Shown here piece after piece: positions 17,628 through 26,152 of a DNA stretch of 48,862 nucleotides (the stretch's first letter is position 1; every line of letters begins with the position of its first letter). A program made the translations under genes and the position numbers. The notes beneath the pieces were generated by a model. That model searched no databases, was not told the origin of the DNA, and saw only the letters and a program-made list of their open reading frames with translations. Source of the stretch: a bacterium (lineage in GTDB: Bacteria; 4484-113); contig JAGGTK010000030.1 in NCBI GenBank assembly GCA_021163765.1, forward strand, positions 1 to 48,862, read 5' to 3'.

Positions 17628-19025
17628 TTACGGATTCCTCACAAGGAAATTTCGCCGATACGCCGTTACCTGAATGTAATCACCGAAGCCCGATGCAGGG
17701 TCACTGATGTTGAGCCGATCATCATTATTGGCAATGTAATGACCGTAATCGTTGGGAGCGTAGTCATCAACGAAATACCGCCCGTTAATGGGCCACAAGG
17801 TCACTAGTCTGCCGGAGCCTGAGTTCTGCGCGCGCCGGGTCGGCTTAATGGCGAATCCGTTCTCGGGATCTATGACCTCCTCTGTTACAAAGAAGAAGTA
17901 ATACACCAGCGGCGAGCTCGGACGCTTGGTCAGCCGTCCGTGAATCAGGCCCGTAATGGATCCATCCGGGAACGGCTCAGGGTCATACGTCCACTGCCAG
18001 ACTTCTATCCTGCCGTCGGGGTTTATGGCGTAAAGGAACTGCAGCGACTGGAAGTCAGCGTACATATCGGCGGACGAGCCCGCACTGCTGTCAAACGACA
18101 CCAGGAACTTGTCCTGATACGGGTTATACGCGTATACGCTTGGAGCGAAGTCCACCTCCCGCAGCAGAACATAGTCCACCATCTGCTCGATTAGCATCGG
18201 GTGATCCACCCCTACTTCGTACGTAACCACGCCATCCATCGGGTCCAGGTCCATCACATCAAATGTGCTTATCTCCTCGGTGTCCGCGATGCAGAATAGC
18301 TTGTTGTCCTGCAGCCCGACGCTCGCGGGAAAGTTCAGGGCGCCGGCCGCATACGCGTTGCCGAGAAAGCTGCCAATGTAGGTACCGCCGGTGTCGAGAT
18401 CGATCGGATAGAAGAACCTCGGCGTGGACTTCCGATTCACAAAGCTGCCCTGCGTGGGCGCTCCGCTTGCAATAGTGGCATCAATGTCCAGGGGATAAAG
18501 AGGTTCCGGGGGGTTATAACCCGCGTTCAGATCGTTTAGGAAATCCAGATAGGTATAGGGCGTGCCTTCCATCGGCCGGGCGGAAGCAAGTACAAGCCCC
18601 GTGGTGTCCGCACCCCAGCTCCGGGGCTGCTCTTTTACCAGATAGTATCCGGTCGCCACGCGCCTTATACCAGGATTGTCGGGCACCAGCAGGGAGCCAG
18701 TACCCCACATGTCATCGCCCACGCCAAATCCAAGCGGGGCTTCTACCTGATTCCTGTCATAATCCCATTTGAAGCCCAGGAATATCCGCTGACCGGACTT
18801 GCGGGCCTCGGTCATTGCCCATTGTAAATTCGTGGTGAAGTAACTTACCGAGTTGGCCAGCTCACGCTGGGACTGCCCGTTCTTAATGATCGGCGCGGCG
18901 ATTCCGATGAGAATCGCTATGATTACAAGCACGACCATCAGCTCAACGAGCGAAAAGCCGCGCACAGTCGTGCGCGGATGGCAGGCGCCATTGCCGGTTC
19001 CGTGAGTTCTGTCTGTCATCGTCAC
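17628..19025 (-). CDS. GspH/FimT-like prepilin-type minor pseudopilin, first gene of the operon (465 aa)
   Basis: A leader of about 23 residues ends RTTVRG, then FSLVELMVVLVIIAILIGIAAPI. SQRELANSVSYFTTNLQWAMTEARKSGQRIFLGF matches the GspH/FimT pattern, in which a long helix is followed by a strand containing the conserved Ala-Arg-Lys/Gly motif. The soluble part is enlarged to about 440 residues and is otherwise unrecognised. Start: GTG at 19025 opens the frame, but the predicted transcription start near 19021-19022 puts ATG at 19019 (two codons in) closest to the 5' end; no ribosome site is visible for either. It heads the cluster and is divergent from coaD. Confidence 0.8.
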   Translation of the reverse strand: MTMTDRTHGTGNGACHPRTTVRGFSLVELMVVLVIIAILIGIAAPIIKNGQSQRELANSVSYFTTNLQWAMTEARKSGQRIFLGFKWDYDRNQVEAPLGFGVGDDMWGTGSLLVPDNPGIRRVATGYYLVKEQPRSWGADTTGLVLASARPMEGTPYTYLDFLNDLNAGYNPPEPLYPLDIDATIASGAPTQGSFVNRKSTPRFFYPIDLDTGGTYIGSFLGNAYAAGALNFPASVGLQDNKLFCIADTEEISTFDVMDLDPMDGVVTYEVGVDHPMLIEQMVDYVLLREVDFAPSVYAYNPYQDKFLVSFDSSAGSSADMYADFQSLQFLYAINPDGRIEVWQWTYDPEPFPDGSITGLIHGRLTKRPSSPLVYYFFFVTEEVIDPENGFAIKPTRRAQNSGSGRLVTLWPINGRYFVDDYAPNDYGHYIANNDDRLNISDPASGFGDYIQVTAYRRNFLVRNP

Positions 19026-19028
19026 GGT

Positions 19029-19057
19029 ATTCTACCCAAATGAAGTATACCTGTAAA
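19029..19057 (-). promoter_or_regulatory. Promoter of the pseudopilin operon
   Basis: Minus strand TTTACA (19057-19052), a 17-base spacer and TAGAAT (19034-19029) give five-of-six matches at both boxes. The predicted start site falls within a few bases of the first start codons, so the mRNA would have almost no leader. It is back to back with the coaD promoter. Confidence 0.65.
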
Positions 19058-19106
19058 CTTGAATGCTCGCCATGTTGAACCGCGATTATTAGAAAAAACC
19101 TGCGAA

Positions 19107-19135
19107 TTGACACCATCCGCAGTTGTATCTAGACT
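19107..19135 (+). promoter_or_regulatory. Promoter of coaD
   Basis: TTGACA (19107-19112), a 17-base spacer and TAGACT (19130-19135) precede the coaD GTG by about 17 bases of leader, which contains the GGGG ribosome site. Confidence 0.55.
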
Positions 19136-19158
19136 ATCAGTGGCGGGGAAAACATATC

Positions 19159-19635
19159 GTGAACACCGCAATATATGCAGGCACCTTCGACCCGGTTACA
19201 AACGGGCACCTGGACATCCTAAAGCGCGCCCTGAATGTATTCCCGCATATAACTGTTGCGACCGCCGAAACCATTTCCAAGCACTGCACGTTTTCGCTTG
19301 ACGAGCGCCTTAGCCTGCTCAGACTGGTAACGCAGGATATAGGCGGGGTCGATGTCCGAGCGTTTGAAGGCTTGCTCGTTGACTTCGCCAGGGAGCTGGG
19401 TGCGAAAGTAATCATACGCGGTTTGCGCCAGACGACGGATTTCGATTATGAATTCCAGATTGCTACAATGAACGCGAGGCTTGACACCAACATCCAGACG
19501 GTGTTCTTTTTATCCAGCCTTGAATACCTGCATCTCAGTTCTTCGCTGGTCAAGGAAATCGCGACGCTGGGCGGGGATATTTCCCAGCTTGTTCCCCCGC
19601 AGGTCGAAGATGCTATAATTCAAAAGGTCAAGTAG
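19159..19635 (+). CDS. coaD: Phosphopantetheine adenylyltransferase
   Basis: CoaD transfers AMP from ATP to 4'-phosphopantetheine, the penultimate step of coenzyme A synthesis, in the cytoplasm. Near the N-terminus IYAGTFDPVTNGHLDI holds the nucleotidyltransferase motif TxGH (Thr14, His17). VIIRGLRQTTDFDYEFQ and the C-terminal SLEYLHLSSSLVKE are standard CoaD motifs (the latter equivalent to ISSSxVRE). Start: GTG at 19159 is chosen because GGGG lies about ten bases upstream and the protein then has 158 residues, normal for the family; the frame is open 12 codons further but that extension is unlike CoaD. The next gene starts 20 bases after its stop. Confidence 0.96.
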   Translation: MNTAIYAGTFDPVTNGHLDILKRALNVFPHITVATAETISKHCTFSLDERLSLLRLVTQDIGGVDVRAFEGLLVDFARELGAKVIIRGLRQTTDFDYEFQIATMNARLDTNIQTVFFLSSLEYLHLSSSLVKEIATLGGDISQLVPPQVEDAIIQKVK

Positions 19636-19655
19636 TCCTGGAGACAAACGGCATA

Positions 19656-20177
19656 ATGACGGACGAAAAAGAGCGGCTTGACACAATTGAGCGCTTGCTC
19701 GACGAACTGGAGGGGTTCGCGCAAAAAAGTTCGTTCTGGCTGCCCCACAAAATCATTATCCCTGACCAGGAGTTCTTCCGAATCTGCATGGAGCTGCGTG
19801 AGGCAATCCCCTCAGTTCTGAAAGAAGCTCGGGAGATCGTGGAGCAGCGCGATAATTACATTGAGAACGCCAAGCGCGAGCACCGGCGCATTCTTGAGAC
19901 GGCGGAGTCCCGGGTACACGACCTCGTAAGTGAGGAGGCAGTCGTTCGCGAGGCCCAATACGAGGTGGAGAGAATCATCAGGAATGCGGGCGAGGAAGCT
20001 GCTGAACTCAAGCGCGAGGCCCTGCTCTACACCGATGACCTCCTGGCCAAGCTCTCTGAGAGCTTCGCGCAGACGCTGGATACGGTTAGCAACGGGCGCA
20101 AGCTGATAAAGCACTTCCTAGAAGAGAACAGAACTGGCTCCGCGCCCGCTGGCGAGGAGATGAAGCAGGAACTCTAG
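19656..20177 (+). CDS. Coiled-coil protein of unknown function downstream of coaD
   Basis: The 173-residue product has no signal peptide or membrane segment. Residues ~40-140 are rich in Glu, Arg, Lys and Ala in heptad-like order (AREIVEQRDNYIENAKREHR, EVERIIRNAGEEAAELKREA), predicting a long coiled coil like those of DivIVA or ATP-synthase b/E subunits. In several bacterial groups a similar small coiled-coil protein follows coaD, but I cannot assign a function. CTGGAG lies 12 bases before the ATG. It starts 20 bases after coaD and is probably co-transcribed. Confidence 0.75.
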   Translation: MTDEKERLDTIERLLDELEGFAQKSSFWLPHKIIIPDQEFFRICMELREAIPSVLKEAREIVEQRDNYIENAKREHRRILETAESRVHDLVSEEAVVREAQYEVERIIRNAGEEAAELKREALLYTDDLLAKLSESFAQTLDTVSNGRKLIKHFLEENRTGSAPAGEEMKQEL

Positions 20178-20187
20178 GTTTTTTGGG

Positions 20188-20193
20188 TATAAT
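20188..20193 (+). promoter_or_regulatory. -10 box before the metallopeptidase lipoprotein gene
   Basis: A perfect TATAAT lies eleven bases after the stop of the coiled-coil gene and predicts a start near 20200 with a 37-base leader. No good -35 is seen, so strength is uncertain. Confidence 0.4.
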
Positions 20194-20236
20194 AGTTAGA
20201 CACGCGTAACTCGCGGCTTATGTGAGGAGTCCGACA

Positions 20237-22291
20237 ATGAGAAAAGTAACGTTACTGATAACTGCGTCGCTTTTGGCGATAATGGTTGTCGCAGCAGCTT
20301 GCGGAGGCGGCGATGATTCAACGTCTCCGACAACCCCTACTGCGGGCGACGAGACCGAATGGGGACAGACTTACATCCCCAGCAACGACGCACCACCGTT
20401 AAATCCTCCGGGGTCATTGCCCGGCTACGACGGCTATGTTCCCCCAACGATTGGCGGCGACTTTCCCGCAGTGCCGGAGCCTGTGACAACGTGGGTCCCC
20501 GAGCCTCCGATATTCTCGCTGCCGGTGGACAGCGGCGGAAACGGCTTTCTGACGGTGAGCAACTTTGAGCCCGCGCAGCAGCTCGGCCTTATTACCCTCA
20601 ACCTCAACGAAGCCTACCGTGACTGGAAACCAACCCAACAGGGCCTCCAGTCGTTCCCTCCTTTCTCGTTCTCGCTTATGTTCTCGCTGGTGCACCGGGG
20701 CACATCGTCAGTACAGGACATTGAGCCTGCCAGGCCTGAGCGTCTTGACCTCGGACTGGAAAACTACGAGGGGCTTCCTTTTGTAGAGGAGCGGCTCCCG
20801 GTCGATGTCCTGTTCGAACGTGAGCGGGCATACCAGCTTGAGACAACCGGCTACGATGTGCTCGCGCCTATTAAAACCGCGTCCATACTCAGTCGGGGTG
20901 AGGTACGGACATTCACCGAGATTCCACGCACAATAGACCTGCCACCGATACAGCCCGGTGATGACGACCAGCAGGACCCCGAAGATCTGAGATGGCCGGA
21001 CAACTACTCTGGGCAGGATGCGCGCCTGGTGGCCATAGGTGCGCACTGCTACGTTTTCCTCACTACAGAGCTCAATGAAGGATTCCCCGACGGTGTGCGT
21101 TTCACCGAGCGAAGGCTTTCTAACTTCGCGGCCGAATTCGACGTCAACATCTTCCCGAAGGTCCAGGCTGCGTTCGGTGACATCCTGGGCTACCACAACG
21201 AAGGACCACAACCGGGCGACGGTCCCATCTGGAAGAGCCTTGACCGCGACAGGGTCCTGTCCGGCAACGACTTTGACGAAGACGGCAACCTTATCAACCC
21301 GCTGCCGGGCGAAGCTGACTATATGATCGGGCGCGACAACCGTGTGGTGATAGCAATCATGAATCTGCCACCCGGGGCTGCAGGCCTGTACGCAAACTGG
21401 CAGCGAGGTATTGGCCGTCCATCGGAGGAAGAGCAAGGCCAGGAACGGGAGCAGGAATCGTATGCCTGGTCAACCTGCTTCCTGGACGTGAACATCTTCC
21501 CCGCTGATTCCGATGACTGGAGCCAGCCGTATGCAGTGCTCGCCCACGAGTTCCAGCACAAGCTGTACGCCGACCACGGGCTTCCCGATTCGATCTGGCT
21601 AAATGAAGGCCTGGCCCAGTTGTCGGTATACGAAGCTGGCTATACGCTTCAGAGCGGGCGTACGGCGCAGATACTGGTTGACCAGATCCGCACTTACCTT
21701 AACAACATGAGCACCATCCCGCTGCCCGTTGACGCTGAGCGTATCCAGGGCGTGGATGTATTCGGCTCGTACGGCGCGCGGTTCCTATTCTTCCTGTACA
21801 TAGCTGAGCACTACGGCCCGGGCGCTATTCACAAGATCTACACCCAGAGCGGGTCTGACCCGATAAAGATTATTGAGAACATCACCGGTGAGGACTTTGA
21901 AGTCGTGTACACAAAGTGGATGCTGGCCAACCTTATCGACAGCGTCTACATTGAGGAGGATTCCCCGCTCAGTGCCTCCAACAACCCGTGGCTGCACTAC
22001 CTGACCTTCGACATCAAGAGCACTGTCGGCATGGATGAGGCCGACCGCTTACCGGGACCTCCCATTCTGCGTTTGCCGGGAGAGGGCGACAGCTATCCCG
22101 TGACGCGCTCTCTCATCCCTCTGGCACCGTACTGCGCGCAGTATACGATAATCGAGAACGGCGACGGGCGCGACCTCGACCTCACCATGTTTGCCGACCC
22201 GAACTTCCGCTTCTACCTCCTGCCTGTTTCGTTTAACACAAGCACCAACAAGGCCGAAGTGATACCCGGCCTGTGGTTCCCCAACAGCTAG
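20237..22291 (+). CDS. Lipoprotein with a zinc metallopeptidase domain (M30/hyicolysin-like)
   Basis: A lipoprotein signal peptide ends VAAAC (Cys22), followed by a Gly/Asp/Ser/Thr/Pro linker, so the protein should be anchored on the outer face of a membrane. The central part contains HEFQH (residues ~437-441), an HExxH zinc motif. About 14 residues later comes WLNEGLAQLS, whose Glu is the likely third zinc ligand, as in gluzincins. The HEFQH...WLNEGLA combination resembles peptidase family M30. The N-terminal ~400 residues look like beta-sandwich sequence without a family I can name. ATG at 20237 is chosen over the upstream GTG at 20222 because GAGGAG lies seven bases before it. Substrate unknown. 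Confidence 0.82.
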   Translation: MRKVTLLITASLLAIMVVAAACGGGDDSTSPTTPTAGDETEWGQTYIPSNDAPPLNPPGSLPGYDGYVPPTIGGDFPAVPEPVTTWVPEPPIFSLPVDSGGNGFLTVSNFEPAQQLGLITLNLNEAYRDWKPTQQGLQSFPPFSFSLMFSLVHRGTSSVQDIEPARPERLDLGLENYEGLPFVEERLPVDVLFERERAYQLETTGYDVLAPIKTASILSRGEVRTFTEIPRTIDLPPIQPGDDDQQDPEDLRWPDNYSGQDARLVAIGAHCYVFLTTELNEGFPDGVRFTERRLSNFAAEFDVNIFPKVQAAFGDILGYHNEGPQPGDGPIWKSLDRDRVLSGNDFDEDGNLINPLPGEADYMIGRDNRVVIAIMNLPPGAAGLYANWQRGIGRPSEEEQGQEREQESYAWSTCFLDVNIFPADSDDWSQPYAVLAHEFQHKLYADHGLPDSIWLNEGLAQLSVYEAGYTLQSGRTAQILVDQIRTYLNNMSTIPLPVDAERIQGVDVFGSYGARFLFFLYIAEHYGPGAIHKIYTQSGSDPIKIIENITGEDFEVVYTKWMLANLIDSVYIEEDSPLSASNNPWLHYLTFDIKSTVGMDEADRLPGPPILRLPGEGDSYPVTRSLIPLAPYCAQYTIIENGDGRDLDLTMFADPNFRFYLLPVSFNTSTNKAEVIPGLWFPNS

Positions 22292-22313
22292 CAGATTCTC
22301 TGACGATTCGTAG

Positions 22314-22341
22314 AAGAGGGGCCCCGGCGGGCCCCTCTTTT
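22314..22341 (+). terminator. Rho-independent terminator after the metallopeptidase gene
   Basis: A ten-base-pair perfect stem (AGAGGGGCCC with its complement), a CGGC loop and a TTTT run follow the stop at 22291. It also lies just beyond the end of the convergent sdhB gene and may block readthrough from both sides, though the T-run favours the plus strand. Confidence 0.88.
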
Positions 22342-22384
22342 ATATTCATCGGACATTGCCGCGCCGTGCAGGCGCGCCTGTTAG

Positions 22385-23134
22385 CTAGCTTTTCGTGAAA
22401 AACTTACGAAGCCCATAACCCACCATCTGCCTGCCCAGTGCAGCGATGGATTCTGTTAGTGGAATCTCCTTCGGGCAGACGCGCACACAGTTCTGAGCAT
22501 TGCCGCAATCGGTGATGCCGCCGGGCTTGGACATCTCCTCCAGCCGTTCATCAGCCTGCATCGCACCAGTGGGATGCAGGTTGAAAAGCCTGACCTGGGC
22601 CAGCACCGCCGCCCCGACAAAGGGACGCTCCGGACCGTACTGCGGGCACACTTCAAGGCAGCATCCACAGGTCATGCAGCGCGCAAGAGCGTACCTTATC
22701 TGCTGCAATTCCTGTGAGCACCCAGGGCCGGCCCCCAGGGCGTGCGTGCCGTCAATAGCCACCCATGTCTTGGACTTCTTCAGGTCATCAAAGAACCGCT
22801 TCCGGTCAACCATCAAGTCCTTAATCAGCGGGAACTTGGTCAAAGGCTCCAGGACAATAGGCTGCTCGAGTTCGTCCACCAGCGCGGTACACGCCTGCCG
22901 CACCACGCCATTAATAATCATCGTGCAAGCGCCGCAGACTTCCTCCAGGCAGGACTGATCCCACACAGGCGCGGAAGTCGGCTTGCCCAGCCTGGTTACC
23001 GGGTTCCGCTGTATCGTCTGAAGGCAGAAAAGCACGTTCAGACGTTCCTGGTAGGGAATCTCGAACTCTTCCCAGTATGGCCGCTCGTCAGGTCCGGCCT
23101 GCCGTTTGATCCTGAATACAACAGTTTTAGGCAT
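22385..23134 (-). CDS. sdhB: Succinate dehydrogenase / fumarate reductase iron-sulfur subunit
   Basis: SdhB passes electrons from the flavoprotein to quinone through three Fe-S clusters on the inner membrane. The [2Fe-2S] site is SCLEEVCGACTM with a fourth Cys in RQAC. The C-terminal ferredoxin domain has CMTCGCCLEVCP for [4Fe-4S], plus CGNAQNCVRVCP. Its length of 249 residues is normal. It is the last gene of the operon: its start is 12 bases after the sdhA stop, and the end faces the terminator at 22314-22341. SDH versus fumarate reductase cannot be settled by sequence alone. Confidence 0.95.
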   Translation of the reverse strand: MPKTVVFRIKRQAGPDERPYWEEFEIPYQERLNVLFCLQTIQRNPVTRLGKPTSAPVWDQSCLEEVCGACTMIINGVVRQACTALVDELEQPIVLEPLTKFPLIKDLMVDRKRFFDDLKKSKTWVAIDGTHALGAGPGCSQELQQIRYALARCMTCGCCLEVCPQYGPERPFVGAAVLAQVRLFNLHPTGAMQADERLEEMSKPGGITDCGNAQNCVRVCPKEIPLTESIAALGRQMVGYGLRKFFTKS

Positions 23135-23146
23135 ACCTTTCGGCTC

Positions 23147-24883
23147 CTAGTGCTTCACGTCATAGCGCCGCTCGCGTAGCGGCAATAACGATATATCAAC
23201 CGGTTCGTAGGATATCTTCAGCTCCTCCGCCGAATAATCCACCAGGGTAGTCTTCAGCCATTCGTCGTCGTTTCGCTTGGCGAACGCAGGCTTGTAATGC
23301 GCGCCACGGCTTTCCTCGCGGGCGCGCGCAGCCTTAACAATCATCTTTGCATAGAGCAGCCGGTCACGGAGTTCCCTGGTAAAGATAGCCTCTGCGTTCA
23401 TCCGCCTGCCCCTGTCTCGCAATCCTACTCGCGCGGCCCGAGCATCGAGATCCTCAAGCTCCGCGGCAACTTTGTCCAGGACCGCGTTCTCGCGCACGAT
23501 AGTAACATCGCGGTCCATCATCTCGCCCATCTCATCCTGAATCTGATAGGCGTTTTGCTCGCCGTCAGACGCGAAAACTTCCTCGAACGCCTGTTCCTCG
23601 CGCCCGACCACCTCAGCGAGCGTGCTGTCAGGGATTTCAGGCAGCTCCTGACCGGCGTATTCCACCGCAGGCGCGCCCACAATCCTTCCGGCATAAATGC
23701 ACGAAAGCAGTGAGTTTGCCCCCAGGCGGTTGGCCCCGTGGTATTGGTAGTCGCATTCGCCGATTGCGTACAAGCCCGGGATGTTCGTCATCTGGCTGTA
23801 GTCAACCCACAATCCACCCATTGAGTAATGCACGGCGGGATATACCTTCATAGGATTGTGGTAGGGATCTTCACCCATGAACTTCTCGTATATCTCCAGA
23901 ACGCCGCCGAGCTTGCGCCGCAGCACGTCGTCATCAATGTGGGAAACATCCAGGTAGACATAGCGCCCGCCGTCGGGACCAAGACCCTGGTTCACAACAA
24001 TATCGTATATCACTTTCGAGGCTATATCGCGCGGAACGAGATTGCCGTAAGCAGGATACATCTCCTCAAAGAAGTACCACTTCTTGCCGTCCTTGTAGGT
24101 CCAGACGCGCCCGCCTTCCCCACGCACGCTCTCCGATATCAGCCTGCGCTTGTCCAGGCCGGCGATTGCCGTAGGATGAACCTGGACGAACTCGGGATTC
24201 GCAAAACGCGCTCCGGACTTGAATGCGCGTATCACTGCCGAGGCGGTGTTGATCATGGAGTTGGTGGTTTTGCCAAAGACCAGCCCAGGCCCCCCGACGG
24301 CCAGCACAACCGCAGGGGCCCGAAACGCCGTAACTTCCATCGTGGGCATATTAAGCGCCGCGATCCCCCGGCAGCGGCCTTCGGAGTCCTTGAGTATGTT
24401 CTGCATGCTCCAGTATTCGTATTTCTCCACCAGGCCTTCGGCTTCATAGCGCCTTACCTGCTCGTCGAGCGCGTATACCAGTTGCTGGCCGGTCGTCGCG
24501 CCGGCGAACGCAGTCCGGTGATAGAGAGTGCCGCCGAAACCGCGGAAGTCGAGATTCCCTTCAGGGGTGCGGTTGAATGGCACTCCCATGCGGTCAAGCA
24601 GGTACACGATGTTTGGCGCGTCGTCGCACATACCCTTTGCAGGTGGTTGGTTCGCCAGGAAGTCGCTGCCAACGATGGTCTCTTCGAAGTGAATCTGCGG
24701 ACTGTCACCTTCGCCCCTGACGTTGATGGAGGCGTTGATTCCTCCCTGCGCGGTGACACTGTGGCTGCGCTTTACCGGCACGTAGGAGAAAAGTTTCACC
24801 GGATGGCCGAGTTCGCATATGCGGATGGTCGCCATCAAGCCCGCCAGGCCGCCGCCAACGACTATAATCGCACGTTCAGACAT
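23147..24883 (-). CDS. sdhA: Succinate dehydrogenase / fumarate reductase flavoprotein subunit
   Basis: SdhA is the catalytic subunit interconverting succinate and fumarate. The N-terminal FAD fold is IIVVGGGLAGLMA, and RSHSVTAQGG contains His41, the expected covalent FAD attachment site. HPTAI and ISESVRGEGGR, with the catalytic Arg, follow near the middle; ANRLGANSLL is the conserved C-terminal FAD-domain motif. At 578 residues it is close to the Bacillus-type enzymes. It lies between sdhC (nine bases upstream) and sdhB, matching the order C-A-B of three-subunit, quinone-linked complexes. Confidence 0.96.
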   Translation of the reverse strand: MSERAIIVVGGGLAGLMATIRICELGHPVKLFSYVPVKRSHSVTAQGGINASINVRGEGDSPQIHFEETIVGSDFLANQPPAKGMCDDAPNIVYLLDRMGVPFNRTPEGNLDFRGFGGTLYHRTAFAGATTGQQLVYALDEQVRRYEAEGLVEKYEYWSMQNILKDSEGRCRGIAALNMPTMEVTAFRAPAVVLAVGGPGLVFGKTTNSMINTASAVIRAFKSGARFANPEFVQVHPTAIAGLDKRRLISESVRGEGGRVWTYKDGKKWYFFEEMYPAYGNLVPRDIASKVIYDIVVNQGLGPDGGRYVYLDVSHIDDDVLRRKLGGVLEIYEKFMGEDPYHNPMKVYPAVHYSMGGLWVDYSQMTNIPGLYAIGECDYQYHGANRLGANSLLSCIYAGRIVGAPAVEYAGQELPEIPDSTLAEVVGREEQAFEEVFASDGEQNAYQIQDEMGEMMDRDVTIVRENAVLDKVAAELEDLDARAARVGLRDRGRRMNAEAIFTRELRDRLLYAKMIVKAARAREESRGAHYKPAFAKRNDDEWLKTTLVDYSAEELKISYEPVDISLLPLRERRYDVKH

Positions 24884-24892
24884 ACTCTCTCC

Positions 24893-25516
24893 CTATTTCA
24901 GAAAGCCGATGAGGGCAAACAAGCCAACTGCGAAGAACCCGAGCCCGATCAGCAGGCCCAGCGCCATCGCCCAGGTCTGCGAGCGTTCGCTCACCGTAAT
25001 GCCCCACTTGTATACGAAATTGAAAAGCCCGTTGCCCAGGTGAAACGACACTGACCCTACCCCAACCGCATAAATCGCGAACAGGAACGGGTTGGTCAAG
25101 TAGTTGTGCATCAGCGTGTAAAGATCGTGGCTGGGATATAGCGCGTGCCATATACGGGTTGCGAGCACGTGGTAAGTAACAAACAGAAGCACAATAAGCC
25201 CTGTGGCGCGCTGCAGGAGATAAAACCAGTTGCGGGCGTAGGGCACGCGGGTTTCCACCGAGCCCAGGCATACAATCCAGAAACCGAGTATTCCATGGAT
25301 GTACAGCGGGATGATGATGACCCCCAGCTCGATGGCAATAAGGTAGGGCATCTTCGCCAGCGCCCCTGCCACCGCATTGAACTCGCCCGAGCCCACCGTT
25401 GATAGCGAGTTCACGAGAAAGTGCTCTATCATGAAGAGCGTGAGCGGCACGATGCCAAGCAGGCTGTGCAGCCTCCTAACGAAGTAATAGTTGTTCGCAA
25501 CCCAATTTACGCTCAT
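24893..25516 (-). CDS. sdhC: Succinate dehydrogenase cytochrome b subunit (Bacillus type)
   Basis: About five hydrophobic helices fit a cytochrome b558-type anchor that binds haem and quinone. Candidate haem-ligand histidines are in RRLHSLLG, MIEHFLVNS, YIHGILG, TYHVLATRIWH and SFHLGNGLFNF. The single 207-residue anchor, with no separate SdhD in the operon, agrees with Bacillus/Wolinella-type complexes. It starts about 68 bases after the fumarase beta stop and likely shares its transcript. Confidence 0.92.
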   Translation of the reverse strand: MSVNWVANNYYFVRRLHSLLGIVPLTLFMIEHFLVNSLSTVGSGEFNAVAGALAKMPYLIAIELGVIIIPLYIHGILGFWIVCLGSVETRVPYARNWFYLLQRATGLIVLLFVTYHVLATRIWHALYPSHDLYTLMHNYLTNPFLFAIYAVGVGSVSFHLGNGLFNFVYKWGITVSERSQTWAMALGLLIGLGFFAVGLFALIGFLK

Positions 25517-25584
25517 AGGGCCTCTACCGGATCCAGCGCGTGCACGCCGGTATTGCTATAGCGAATAGCCCGGTGGCTGATTCC

Positions 25585-26142
25585 TCACAGCCGCCGGTAT
25601 TCATTCATCCCCTGCTCGAACAGGTCGTTTCCTTCAACATCGTTAACGACCACGACAGGGAATTCTTCAACCGTCAGTCGCCGCACGGCTTCTGCGCCCA
25701 GCTCTTCGAAAGCGATGACTTCAGCCGCCGTGATCTGCTGCGAGATGAGAGCGGCAGCGCCTCCTATGGCGGCGCAGTAAACCGCCCTGTGTTCCTTGAG
25801 CGCGGCGCGCACCTCGTCCCCGCGCGAACCTTTGCCAATCGTCATTCTGGACCCTGTTGATGTCAGCAGCGGCGTGTAAGGGTCCATACGGTACGAGGTG
25901 GTTGGCCCGGCGGAACCTATCACACGCCCCGGCCGGGCGGGCGTCGGGCCAACGTAATAAATAACGGAGCCTTCAAGTTCGAACGGCAGCTTCGCTCCGT
26001 CCTCAATCATTTTCACAATCAGCTTGTGAGCGGCGTCACGGGCTGTGTAGATGGTGCCGGTCAGCATAACCACGTCGCCCGCGCGATACTCACTCACTTC
26101 GGCGGCGGTCAAAGGTGGCGTTGCCTTGAAGGTCTTCCCCAT
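25585..26142 (-). CDS. Fumarate hydratase class I, beta subunit / tartrate dehydratase beta-like
   Basis: The 185-residue product matches the C-terminal domain of class I iron-sulfur fumarases, which converts fumarate to malate together with an alpha subunit that holds the [4Fe-4S] cluster. Diagnostic stretches: AGDVVMLTGTIYTARDAAHK, YYVGPTPARPGRVIGSAGPT, TIGKGSRGDEV and YCAAIGGAAALI. ATG at 26142 is chosen because the predicted transcript begins only 3-4 bases before it; an ATG at 26196 in the same frame would lie upstream of the -10 box. It heads the sdhCAB operon, giving two consecutive TCA-cycle steps. No alpha subunit is adjacent. Fumarase versus tartrate dehydratase is decided here by context. 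Confidence 0.88.
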   Translation of the reverse strand: MGKTFKATPPLTAAEVSEYRAGDVVMLTGTIYTARDAAHKLIVKMIEDGAKLPFELEGSVIYYVGPTPARPGRVIGSAGPTTSYRMDPYTPLLTSTGSRMTIGKGSRGDEVRAALKEHRAVYCAAIGGAAALISQQITAAEVIAFEELGAEAVRRLTVEEFPVVVVNDVEGNDLFEQGMNEYRRL

Positions 26143-26152
26143 GGACTTTCTA

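Noticed and set aside
23828..25054. A 408-residue open frame on the plus strand
   Set aside because: It is antisense to sdhA and sdhC, both confidently identified. Its composition (Arg/His/Val-rich) is that of a GC-rich shadow frame, and it has no recognisable domain.
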